Assembly (NCBI GenBank): GCA_902795965.1
Contig: CADBNI010000060.1
Coordinates: 1-38,097, forward strand
Source: an uncultured bacterium
Lineage (GTDB): Bacteria > Cyanobacteriota > Vampirovibrionia > Gastranaerophilales > Gastranaerophilaceae
Direction: 5' to 3'
Length of the DNA: 38,097 bases
Shown here one piece after another: positions 31,376 to 38,097 of this stretch. A program made the translations under genes and the position numbers. Position 1 is the stretch's first letter. Every line of letters starts with the position of its first letter. The notes under the pieces are model-generated. The model was not told the origin of the DNA, did not search any database, and worked only from the letters and a program-made list of their open reading frames with translations.

Positions 31376-33736
31376 ATGAACATTGCCGAAAAAAGCCGAA
31401 AAGCATTAGAATTTGACAAAATTAAAGAAGAACTTGCAAACTTTGCCAAAACAAACCAAAGCAGGGAACTTTGTCTTGCACTTGAACCCTCATCAGACAT
31501 TGTTCGGATAAACAAATCTCTAAAATGCACACGCGAAGCAAAATTTATCCTCGATATTCCTTCGGAAATCCCGATTGAATTTGTTGCAAACATAACAGAA
31601 ATAAAAAACCATATCGGCGGAAGTTTTTTGTCGGAAGAAGAATTGATTGACGTAGCCAAAACATTAAAAACTTCACGTTTAATAAAAAAATTTTTAAACG
31701 ACAATCTTGAAGAAAACTCTCTGCTGAAAAATCTTACGCAAAACCTGATTGTCGACAGAGAATTGGAAGAAAAAATCTTTGACACGTTTGACGAAAATTT
31801 GAATGTCCGTCCTGATGCAACCGCAGAACTCAAAGGGCTGTATTCGGCACTAAAAGACAACGAAAAAAATCTTCGCGCAACGGTTTCTTCACTGTTAAAT
31901 TCTTCTGAATTTTCAAAACATTTACAAGAAAATATTTACACAACGCGTGATGACAGAATAGTTTTTCAAGTAATGGCATCTTCCAAAAACAAAGTAGCGG
32001 GGATTATCCATGATGTTTCCGCCACAAACAAAACTTTTTATATTGAGCCTCAGCAAATCGTTCCTTTAAACAACAAAATCCGCGAAATCAAATCAAATAT
32101 TCATTCGGAAATAATAAAAATTTTGACTGGACTTACAAATCTTGTCAAAGACGAAATAAAACTGCTCGAACAATCCGAAAAAACACTTGCCGAAATTGAT
32201 TTTCACTTTGCAAAAGCACGCTATGCGGTCAGACTTCAGGCTGTTGAACCCGAAATTGTTACACATAAAATTATAGAGTTTGAAAATATGCGCCACCCGC
32301 TTTTGAATGTGGAAAACGTCGTCACAAACAATTTTGAAATCGGTAAAACATACAAATCAGTAATAATAACGGGTTCAAACACAGGCGGAAAAACCGTCAC
32401 GATAAAAACTCTCGGACTTTTTATTTTGATGGCGGAAGCAGGAATGTTTCTGCCATGCACAATGGCAAAAATTTATCCGTTTGAAAAAGTTTATGCCGAT
32501 ATCGGTGATGATCAAAGCATTCTGCAAAATCTTTCAACTTTTTCGTCACACATGACACACATTATAGATATCTTAAACACGAGCAACTCAAAGACATTTG
32601 TGCTTTTGGACGAAATTTGCGCAGGAACCGATCCGACCGAAGGTGCCGTTTTAGCACGAGTAATACTTGAAAAACTTGCACAAAAAGAGGTTATGTCTAC
32701 AATAACCACACACTACGGTGAATTGAAGGCACTTGAATACTCAAACCCGTATTTCAAAAACGCATCCGTAGAATTTGATACGGAAACCTTAAAACCGACT
32801 TACAAATTGCTTATCGGCATACCCGGTTTGAGCAACGCTATTGCAATAGCTTCAAACCTCGGACTTGACGAAGATTTGGCGCAAAAAGCAAAAAACATTT
32901 TAATATCATCAAAAGACCCTTCAATTCTTGTTGTTGAAAAATTACAGGAAACACAGGCTAAACTTGAAAAAAATCTTCAGGAAACGGAAATCATCAAAGA
33001 AACTTCGCAAAACATAAAATCGGAATATGAAACTTCACTCGAAGCCGTAAAAAAAGATAAGAAAAAAGCCGTCAAAACCATAAAAGACAAGTTTGACAGA
33101 GAACTTTTATCGGTAAAAGCAGAAATCAAGGATATTTTGGAAGAATTAAGACGTGAAAAATCCGAAAAAATTGCCCGTCGTTCTTATGCAAGACTTGCAC
33201 AAACGGAACAAAAATTCCGCGAAAAACTTTCCGAATATGACGAAAAACAAAAATATGCAGAAATTGACTGGAATAACGTTAAAGAGGGTGACAAACTGAT
33301 ATTGAAAGAGTTAAACCAACCCGTCACACTTCTTTCACTGCCCGACAAAAACGGATACACAAATATTTTGATGGGAAATATCAAAACAAAAATCAAGAGA
33401 AACAAACTTGCACCATATGATGAGATTTACGAGCGAAAAGAAAATGTTTATAAGCCCAAATCTTTTGAAAACTTTGAATTACGCAGAATAAATATCGCAA
33501 GTACACTCGATTTGCGCGGTTACAAGGTTGAGGAGGCACTTGACAGTTTGGAAAGCTACCTTGACAAGGCAAGCCTTGCAAATTTAGCCTGCGTAACCGT
33601 AATCCACGGGCATGGAACGGGGGCGTTAAAATCTGCGGTACGAGATTTTCTTTCCACCTCACCTTATGTCGCAAAATTCCGTGCGGGAGAGGATTCCGAA
33701 GGCGGTGACGGCGTAAGTGTTATTGATATCAACTAA
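31376..33736 (+). CDS. mutS2: MutS2 (Smr-domain ATPase)
   Basis: 786 residues. MutS-like core with Walker A GSNTGGKT (333-340), FVLLDEICAGTDPTEGA (408-424) as Walker B and D-loop, a long coiled coil (about 510-640), and a C-terminal Smr nuclease domain (about 705-786) with LDLRG and HGHGTGAL. The family lacks the mismatch-recognition domain of MutS; it suppresses homologous recombination and, in other bacteria, rescues collided ribosomes. The frame is open to TTG 31358, but ATG 31376 starts right at the conserved SRKALEFDKI region. Stand-alone gene. Confidence 0.95.
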   Translation: MNIAEKSRKALEFDKIKEELANFAKTNQSRELCLALEPSSDIVRINKSLKCTREAKFILDIPSEIPIEFVANITEIKNHIGGSFLSEEELIDVAKTLKTSRLIKKFLNDNLEENSLLKNLTQNLIVDRELEEKIFDTFDENLNVRPDATAELKGLYSALKDNEKNLRATVSSLLNSSEFSKHLQENIYTTRDDRIVFQVMASSKNKVAGIIHDVSATNKTFYIEPQQIVPLNNKIREIKSNIHSEIIKILTGLTNLVKDEIKLLEQSEKTLAEIDFHFAKARYAVRLQAVEPEIVTHKIIEFENMRHPLLNVENVVTNNFEIGKTYKSVIITGSNTGGKTVTIKTLGLFILMAEAGMFLPCTMAKIYPFEKVYADIGDDQSILQNLSTFSSHMTHIIDILNTSNSKTFVLLDEICAGTDPTEGAVLARVILEKLAQKEVMSTITTHYGELKALEYSNPYFKNASVEFDTETLKPTYKLLIGIPGLSNAIAIASNLGLDEDLAQKAKNILISSKDPSILVVEKLQETQAKLEKNLQETEIIKETSQNIKSEYETSLEAVKKDKKKAVKTIKDKFDRELLSVKAEIKDILEELRREKSEKIARRSYARLAQTEQKFREKLSEYDEKQKYAEIDWNNVKEGDKLILKELNQPVTLLSLPDKNGYTNILMGNIKTKIKRNKLAPYDEIYERKENVYKPKSFENFELRRINIASTLDLRGYKVEEALDSLESYLDKASLANLACVTVIHGHGTGALKSAVRDFLSTSPYVAKFRAGEDSEGGDGVSVIDIN

Positions 33737-33755
33737 TCCTCTTAAATATTGACAG

Positions 33756-33779
33756 ATTCTGAAACAAGTTCAGAATGAC
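33756..33779. repeat. Short copy of the dispersed ATTCTGA inverted repeat
   Basis: ATTCTGAA (33756-33763), loop ACAAG, TTCAGAAT (33769-33776), then GAC. It is one half of the element at 7641-7708 and 37684-37754. There is no T-run, so it is not a typical terminator. It lies between the convergent mutS2 and trmD genes. Confidence 0.65.
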
Positions 33780-33812
33780 GTATAGGATTATTCACCTAAT
33801 TTGCTTAGCCTC

Positions 33813-34505
33813 TTAGCTACTTATCTTTCTCCATTTTTCATAAAGGTCGGGGCGTTTTAATTTTGTTCGTTCCAAACTTTTTTGCAAGCGAAATTCGTTT
33901 ATTTCCTTGTGATTTCCGTTGAGCAAAACCTCCGGAACTGCCAGTCCTCTGTATTCACGCGGTTTGGTATAATGCGGATATTCCAAAAGTCCGTTTGAAA
34001 AACTGTCCTCATCAGCGGATTCGATTTTGCCCAAAGTTCCCTCAATTTTTCGGCTCACCGCATCAATAAGACAAAGTGCGGGCAACTCTCCGCCCGTCAA
34101 AACAAAATCGCCCAAAGAAATCTCTCTCGGTTTTATAATATCTCTTATTCGCTCGTCAAAACCTTCGTAATGACCACACATCAAAATTACCTGCTCAAAT
34201 TTTGCAAGCTCGTTTACAATATTGTCATTCAAAGGTTCTCCTTGCGGTGAAAGCATTATGGTTACCGAACTTTCAACCTTTTGTACCGCCTCATAAGCAT
34301 CAACATAAGGTTGTGCCATCAAAACCATTCCCGCCCCACCGCCATAAGGAGTATCATCAACCTTTCTGTGCTTGTCGAGCGTATAATCCCTCGGATTTAT
34401 CGTATTAACCGAAAAAATTTCGTTATCAAGCGCGCGTTTCATTATACTGTGACTGCAATAATCCTCAATCATTTCTGGGAAAAGTGTCATTACGTCAAAC
34501 TTCAT
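33813..34505 (-). CDS. trmD: tRNA (guanine-N1)-methyltransferase
   Basis: 230 residues. SPOUT-class enzyme with the trefoil-knot SAM site: PYGGGAGMVLMAQP, LSPQGEPLND, MCGHYEGFDERI, ISLGDFVLTGGELPAL and EYPHYTKPREYRGLAVPEVLLNGNH split over the C-terminal half. It methylates G37 next to the anticodon, preventing frameshifting. Its ATG overlaps the rimM stop by four bases (ATGA). rplS, which often follows trmD, does not follow here. Confidence 0.97.
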   Translation of the reverse strand: MKFDVMTLFPEMIEDYCSHSIMKRALDNEIFSVNTINPRDYTLDKHRKVDDTPYGGGAGMVLMAQPYVDAYEAVQKVESSVTIMLSPQGEPLNDNIVNELAKFEQVILMCGHYEGFDERIRDIIKPREISLGDFVLTGGELPALCLIDAVSRKIEGTLGKIESADEDSFSNGLLEYPHYTKPREYRGLAVPEVLLNGNHKEINEFRLQKSLERTKLKRPDLYEKWRKISS

Positions 34506-35014
34506 TCCAGCAATCCCTCAATATTATTTATTATAATTTTGCGTTCTTTTATGAAAACATCAGTCACAATCGCCTTTACAAAGGGAATTAGCACGATTTT
34601 TTTTGAATTTGTTTTTACGGAAAGCAAATCACTCGCACCATTATTTGAAACACCGATAACAAATCCCTGTTTTTTGCCGTTTTCATCAAAAATTTCCAAC
34701 CCGACAAGTTCGTCAATCAAAAATTCATCTTCATCAAGAGCCTCTCTAATCGTGTTTTCCTCAATATAAAGAAACGCACCCTTCAAATCCATTAGTTCAT
34801 TTATGGAATTTATTCCCTCAAATTTAACAAGCGCAACATTTTTATTCAATCGGGATTTTTCAATTTTTAAAGGTTTGTAATCGTTTTCACTCTTGACATA
34901 GACGCAGTCAAGCGAGAGGAAAAATTCCTCTTGATTTTTGGTAAATCCGACTTTTGCTTCGCCTTTAATTCCGTGAAAATTTAAAATCTTACCGACAGAA
35001 ATATATTTTGTCAT
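34502..35014 (-). CDS. rimM: 16S rRNA processing protein RimM
   Basis: 170 residues. N-terminal RimM beta-barrel (VGKILNFHGIKGEAKVGFT, 7-25) and C-terminal PRC-barrel (about 98-168, with LIDELVGLEIFDENG and VLIPFVKAIVTDVFIKE). It assists maturation of the 30S head near ribosomal protein S19. It lies between the Asn/Arg-rich zinc-ribbon gene (2-nt gap) and trmD (4-bp overlap) in one operon. No strong Shine-Dalgarno is seen, so coupling to the upstream gene is likely. Confidence 0.95.
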   Translation of the reverse strand: MTKYISVGKILNFHGIKGEAKVGFTKNQEEFFLSLDCVYVKSENDYKPLKIEKSRLNKNVALVKFEGINSINELMDLKGAFLYIEENTIREALDEDEFLIDELVGLEIFDENGKKQGFVIGVSNNGASDLLSVKTNSKKIVLIPFVKAIVTDVFIKERKIIINNIEGLLE

Positions 35015-35016
35015 AA

Positions 35017-35985
35017 CTATTCTTCGTCAGTTTTCTTTTTTCTGCCTTTTTTGGGAGCTTCTTCAACCTGTTTTTCAGCTTGTTGTTTTTTAAATTCTTC
35101 AGGCAAATCGGGTCTGTCCTCGTTCCAACGTCCGAGTCCCATTTGCGAACGAATTAAGCCGATACCTACGTGAACTCTCCATTCGTCCATTTTAAGCTGA
35201 GCCGCAATGATTTTGTGACAACCAATCGGAGGCAACGGCAGCAAAGGTTCATACAAATTCTTTATTGCAAACAACTGATCGGGAGAAATAGCCAATTTGC
35301 GTTTCGGGAACGGCAATTTCGGAAGCATCATTTTTTGTCTTACAAGATTTATACCAAAGAAAACTTTTCTCGGTTCCAAACCGATTTTTTCACCGATAAC
35401 TTCATGACAATCGGGGTTTGGCAAAGGAAGCATCTGCTTATATAACAATTCAATTTGTTCTAATTGCTCCTTGCTTACCAAAAGCTGTTTTGGACCTTTT
35501 CTCATTTGCGGACGTCTGTTATTTCTGTTAAATCCGCCCTGCTGAGGTCTTTGGCGGTTGTTATTAAATCTGTTGTTATACCCGCCTCTGTTGTATCCGT
35601 TATTGTATCCGCCGCCCTGCTGAGGTCTGTTGTAACCTCCCTGTTGGCGATTGTTGTTGTATCTGTTATTGGGTCTGTTATAACCGCCCTGACGGTTGTT
35701 GTTGTACCTGTTGTTGTAATTATTTTGTCTGTAACCTTGTTGAGGTCTGTTATATCTCGGTTGTTCAGCATCACCGCCCGCACTGTAATAGCGAGGTGCT
35801 TCTTCCGTACCGCCTGCACTGTAACCGTTAAGCGGTTCTTGAGGCATTTCGGTTTTTTGTTCGCTATCGGAAGATGCAGATACCATCATGCTTTTGTCGG
35901 GATACAAACAGTCGGGACAAATAACTCTTTTGGGGTTTTTTGTTTCAAATTCACGACCACATTTGATACACTTGTTTACATACAT
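35017..35985 (-). CDS. Zinc-ribbon protein with Asn/Gly/Arg-rich disordered region and duplicated C-terminal domain
   Basis: 322 residues in four parts. Residues 1-30: a zinc ribbon, C6-x2-C9 and C23-x2-C26. Residues about 75-160: low-complexity N/R/G/Q/Y sequence of short repeats such as GGYNRP, NNNRQ and RYNNN, resembling RGG-type RNA-binding and phase-separating tails. Residues 168-223 and 231-286: two copies of a roughly 56-residue module with the shared pattern QL-x2-I-x2-LY-x4-LPLP-x3-CH-x-I-I (first copy V-I) and then V-x3-I-x-L-x-R. Residues about 295-322: Lys-rich tail. No enzyme motif. AGAGG precedes ATG 35985. First gene of the rimM-trmD operon, so a ribosome or RNA role is inferred. 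I know no named family. Confidence 0.85.
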   Translation of the reverse strand: MYVNKCIKCGREFETKNPKRVICPDCLYPDKSMMVSASSDSEQKTEMPQEPLNGYSAGGTEEAPRYYSAGGDAEQPRYNRPQQGYRQNNYNNRYNNNRQGGYNRPNNRYNNNRQQGGYNRPQQGGGYNNGYNRGGYNNRFNNNRQRPQQGGFNRNNRRPQMRKGPKQLLVSKEQLEQIELLYKQMLPLPNPDCHEVIGEKIGLEPRKVFFGINLVRQKMMLPKLPFPKRKLAISPDQLFAIKNLYEPLLPLPPIGCHKIIAAQLKMDEWRVHVGIGLIRSQMGLGRWNEDRPDLPEEFKKQQAEKQVEEAPKKGRKKKTDEE

Positions 35986-36097
35986 AATTTCAAAGCCTCT
36001 TAATTTGAAAGTTGGGTTAAAAAATTTTCTCCTCGAAAATACTCAATATTGATATTCTTATTATAACATGCTTTTGAAAATTTTGCAAGTCATGCCG

Positions 36098-36535
36098 TTA
36101 TTTTTCTAACCAAAATGTTACAGGTCCGTCATTAATCAGCTCAACGTCCATATTTGCGCGGAATTTTCCCGTTTGAATGTTAAGATTTGATAATTTCAGA
36201 CGGTCGACAAAATATTCATACAAATTTTCCGCCTTGTCTAACGATGCCGAATTATCAAACGAAGGGCGAGTACCTTTTTTGCAATCTCCGCAAAGCGTAA
36301 ACTGTGATACCGCGAGGATTTCACCTTTTACATCAGATACGGAGAGATTCATTTTTTCGTTTTCGTCCTCAAAAATTCTCAATTTTATAATTTTATCTGC
36401 CAATTTTTCGGCATTAATTTTTTCATCATCTTTTTCAACCCCGACAAAAACCAAAATTCCATGCCCGATTTGCGAATAAATATTTCCGCCAATCGTAACA
36501 GAAGCTCTTTTAACTCTTTGGATTAACGCTTTCAT
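36098..36535 (-). CDS. dtd: D-aminoacyl-tRNA deacylase
   Basis: 145 residues, the standard DTD length. MKALIQRVKRASVTIGG opening, the active-site SQFTLCGDCKKGTRPSF stretch (77-93) and the C-terminal NDGPVTFWLE (Gly-cisPro type motif) are all present. It hydrolyses D-amino acids and glycine mischarged on tRNA. Divergent from the CoA-dehydratase activator gene. Confidence 0.97.
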   Translation of the reverse strand: MKALIQRVKRASVTIGGNIYSQIGHGILVFVGVEKDDEKINAEKLADKIIKLRIFEDENEKMNLSVSDVKGEILAVSQFTLCGDCKKGTRPSFDNSASLDKAENLYEYFVDRLKLSNLNIQTGKFRANMDVELINDGPVTFWLEK

Positions 36536-36581
36536 ATGATTTTCTCCTCTAAAAATATAATATCAAAAAATGTTATTTTTG

Positions 36582-36590
36582 TGCTAAAAT
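36582..36590 (+). promoter_or_regulatory. Extended -10 promoter of the activator gene
   Basis: TG-C-TAAAAT, about 23 nt before the preferred ATG at 36614. The short leader includes the GAGGAAG Shine-Dalgarno. Confidence 0.5.
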
Positions 36591-36613
36591 TCATGTATAA
36601 AGAGGAAGTAAAC

Positions 36614-37618
36614 ATGAGTTTAACGGTATATTTAGGGATTGACGTTGGTTCCGTTACCACGAAATTGGCACTTGTTGACGAAAATGGAAAATATGTTGAC
36701 AGTTACATGCTCAGAACGGCAGGAAAACCCGTTGTGGCAGTTCAGGAAGGTTTGAGAAAACTTTTTGCCCAAAAGATTACGGAATATGATGTAATGGGAG
36801 TAGGTACAACAGGCTCGGGCAGAAATCTTGCAGGTGCTTTGGTCGGTGCTGACGTTATAAAAAACGAAATTACGGCGCACGCGGTTGCCGCAAGCATTAA
36901 TGTCCCGGGAGTGCAAACAATTCTCGAAATCGGAGGACAGGACAGTAAAATTATTATTCTTCGTGACGGTATTGTTACGGATTTTGCAATGAATACGGTC
37001 TGTGCAGCAGGTACGGGAAGTTTTCTCGACCATCAGGCGCAAAGGTTGAACGTTCCCATTGAAGAATTTGGCGATACCGCGTTAAAATCCCAAAACCCCG
37101 CACGTATTGCGGGTCGCTGCGGAGTTTTTGCGGAAAGCGACCTTATCCACAAACAACAATTAGGCTACCCCGTAGAAGACTTGTTATACGGGCTTTGTCA
37201 GGCACTTGTAAGAAATTATCTTGCAAACCTTGCGTTGGGTAAAGAACTTTTGCCCGTATTCTCGTTCCAAGGCGGTGTTGCAACAAATTCGGGCATGGTA
37301 AAAGCGTTTGAAGAAGAATTAGGACAAAAAATCATAGTTCCCGACCACCATCAAACAATGGGGGCAATCGGTGCGGCATTATTAGCTATGGAAAATCATC
37401 AATACACCGAAGCGCAGACAAAATTTAAAGGCTGGCAGGTCGGTGAAATGAATTTCCACTCAATAACCTGTGATTGCAACGGCTGCTCAAATAACTGCGA
37501 AGTTATCACTATCGTTGAGGGCGGTGAAGATATTCACCATGTCGAAAATATCAAAGATATTAAAGGTAATATTATTGCCCGTTGGGGCGGAACTTGCGGA
37601 CGCTGGGATATTTCATAA
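36614..37618 (+). CDS. BadF/BadG/HgdC-type 2-hydroxyacyl-CoA dehydratase activator
   Basis: 334 residues. ASKHA-fold ATPase: GIDVGSVTTKLALV (8-21), VGTTGSGR (63-70), EIGGQDSK (105-112), and the two cysteines C130 (TVCAAGTGSF) and C169 (GRCGVFAESD) that hold a shared [4Fe-4S] cluster between subunits. The family makes ATP-driven, one-electron reductions of radical dehydratases or benzoyl-CoA-type reductases. The C terminus adds CDCNGCSNNCE (286-296) and WGGTCGRW, which occur in longer multi-domain activases before a second ATPase or DUF2229 part; here the protein stops instead. The frame is open to 36536, but ATG 36614 has GAGGAAG upstream and starts at the fold. No dehydratase gene is adjacent. 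Confidence 0.9.
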   Translation: MSLTVYLGIDVGSVTTKLALVDENGKYVDSYMLRTAGKPVVAVQEGLRKLFAQKITEYDVMGVGTTGSGRNLAGALVGADVIKNEITAHAVAASINVPGVQTILEIGGQDSKIIILRDGIVTDFAMNTVCAAGTGSFLDHQAQRLNVPIEEFGDTALKSQNPARIAGRCGVFAESDLIHKQQLGYPVEDLLYGLCQALVRNYLANLALGKELLPVFSFQGGVATNSGMVKAFEEELGQKIIVPDHHQTMGAIGAALLAMENHQYTEAQTKFKGWQVGEMNFHSITCDCNGCSNNCEVITIVEGGEDIHHVENIKDIKGNIIARWGGTCGRWDIS

Positions 37619-37814
37619 CAAAATTAGAAAAATTAATAGTTTGCAACTTCTCCCGCAAGGGGATTTGATACTAATTCATTGCTATGAGATTCTTCGGTTG
37701 TGTGTCATTCTGAGCGTAGCGAAGAATCTCATAACTTTTCAACCTCAGAATGACAATGAAAAAGTAACAATGCCACAGCAAGGGGAGAGGGTTTTGTTTT
37801 TTATATGACACAAT
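37619..37814. other. Intergenic repeat-bearing stretch without a gene
   Basis: CTTCTCCCGCAAGGGGA (about 37649-37664) and GCAAGGGGAGAGGG (about 37777-37790) flank the interlocked inverted-repeat element at 37684-37754, giving a nested layout. Similar CCTCTCCCTCAAGGGG sequence occurs near 125-145. The small ORF possible here overlaps the repeat and lacks a ribosome site. Confidence 0.6.
37684..37754. repeat. Dispersed repeat with two interlocked inverted repeats, copy 2
   Basis: ATGAGATTCTTCG (37684-37696) pairs with CGAAGAATCTCAT (37720-37732), 13 bp perfect. GTCATTCTGAG (37704-37714) pairs with CTCAGAATGAC (37744-37754), 11 bp perfect. The arms alternate, and the order is the reverse complement of the copy at 7641-7708. 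Confidence 0.9.
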
Positions 37815-37847
37815 AAAAAACGGACTGAAAATTTCAGCCCGTTTTTT
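37815..37847. terminator. Bidirectional terminator between the activator gene and rpmA
   Basis: AAAAAACGG-A-CTGAAA (37815-37830) pairs with TTTCAG-C-CCGTTTTTT (37832-37847), with a single A/C mismatch and T-runs on both strands. It lies 14 bp past the rpmA stop. Confidence 0.88.
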
Positions 37848-37861
37848 ATATTTTTAAATTT

Positions 37862-38097
37862 TTACACCGCATAAACGCTGACTTGTTTTCTGTTGCGTCT
37901 GTGCGCTTCAAATTTAACCTGCCCGTCAATCAAAGCGTACAAAGTATCATCAGAACCGATACCGACATTGTTACCGGGGTGAACTTTTGTTCCTCTTTGA
38001 CGAACAATAATGTTTCCTGCTTTAACGGTTTCGCCGCCGAACTTTTTAACGCCCAAGCGCTTCGCTTCGGAGTCACGACCGTTACGGGTAGATCCCA
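37862..38097 (-). CDS. rpmA: Ribosomal protein L27 (5' end cut by the window edge)
   Basis: About 78 residues of the C-terminal part are present. The frame continues upstream of the internal Val start at 38056 through [20 protein letters not shown], the conserved L27 N terminus, to the window edge, where about the first seven residues are missing. [20 protein letters not shown] is typical of the family. L27 sits near the peptidyl-transferase centre of the 50S subunit. rplU is expected just beyond the edge. The terminator at 37815-37847 ends the transcript. Confidence 0.96.
   Translation of the reverse strand, partial: GSTRNGRDSEAKRLGVKKFGGETVKAGNIIVRQRGTKVHPGNNVGIGSDDTLYALIDGQVKFEAHRRNRKQVSVYAV

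Noticed and set aside
31330-31860. 176-residue ORF antisense to mutS2
   Set aside because: It lies wholly opposite a well-supported gene, has Ser/Phe-rich mirror composition and no ribosome site.
34281-34769. 162-residue ORF opposite trmD and rimM
   Set aside because: Shadow of two conserved genes; no domain and no start signal.
35560-35770. Possible CRISPR or tandem DNA repeat
   Set aside because: The periodicity comes from codons of the Asn/Gly/Arg-rich protein; repeat units are short, irregular and lack unique spacers.
35464-36003. 179-residue Val/Ser-rich ORF opposite the Asn/Arg-rich protein
   Set aside because: Its composition is explained by the repeated codons of the low-complexity region on the other strand.
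37470-37808. 112-residue ORF running over the 3' end of the activator gene and the repeat
   Set aside because: Out of frame with the conserved gene and dependent on repeat sequence; no ribosome site.

Overview
The window looks like a chromosomal segment from an AT-rich, diderm, non-photosynthetic bacterium, most likely the gut Gastranaerophilales/Melainabacteria lineage (Vampirovibrionia) of the Cyanobacteria. This is inference from the combination of LPS-export genes (lptC, lptA), a TolC-type efflux operon, a pseudopilin with an FTLSEVLITLG-type N terminus, mutS2 and CoA-dehydratase-activator genes, and general codon and base composition. No marker gene settles it. No prophage, plasmid or CRISPR is visible.

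Layout. 1-1.9 kb: repeat-rich leader, pth (minus), a double-HTH regulator and a tRNA-Lys whose 3' end and terminator are partly duplicated 176 bp downstream. 1.9-9.3 kb: an ArnT/PMT-like membrane glycosyltransferase, a DUF3137-type membrane protein, a very large protein that appears to be a diverged glycogen-synthase (GT5) fold fused to a coiled coil and a membrane anchor, a CNT-family transporter and a small zinc-ribbon protein. 9.3-9.8 kb: a promoter and a 31-codon single-membrane-span peptide gene. 9.8-16.65 kb: a tightly overlapping plus-strand operon lptC-lptA-TPR-dprA-topA-aroE. 16.65-17.64 kb: an XRE regulator divergent from a pseudopilin, sharing a promoter region. 17.64-22.2 kb: a minus-strand tripartite efflux operon (TolC, MacA-like adaptor, ABC ATPase, MacB/FtsX-like permease). 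22.2-25.05 kb: trkA-trkH potassium uptake. 25.2-26.3 kb: mtnP and a YggT-family gene. 26.6-27.2 kb: a secreted lytic transglycosylase with a TTG start. 27.3-31.2 kb: a minus-strand operon of an Fe-S flavoprotein (glutamate-synthase small-subunit type), a STM3941-like membrane protein, a secreted protein of unknown function and an M20 peptidase. 31.4-33.7 kb: mutS2. 33.8-36.0 kb: a minus-strand operon starting with a zinc-ribbon, Asn/Gly/Arg-rich protein with a duplicated C-terminal domain, followed by rimM and trmD. 36.1-38.1 kb: dtd, a 2-hydroxyacyl-CoA dehydratase activator and the 3' part of rpmA.

How it fits together. Much of the content serves the envelope (LPS export, efflux, potassium uptake, lytic transglycosylase, pseudopilin) and translation/RNA maintenance (pth, tRNA-Lys, rimM, trmD, dtd, rpmA). 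The candidates for undescribed biology are the membrane-anchored GT5-like protein (4300-7473), the low-complexity zinc-ribbon protein upstream of rimM-trmD (35017-35985), the 31-codon membrane peptide (9468-9563), and dispersed repeats in which two inverted repeats are interlocked. Several promoters appear to use an extended -10 of the form TGnTAAAAT, and three genes seem to be transcribed almost without a leader.
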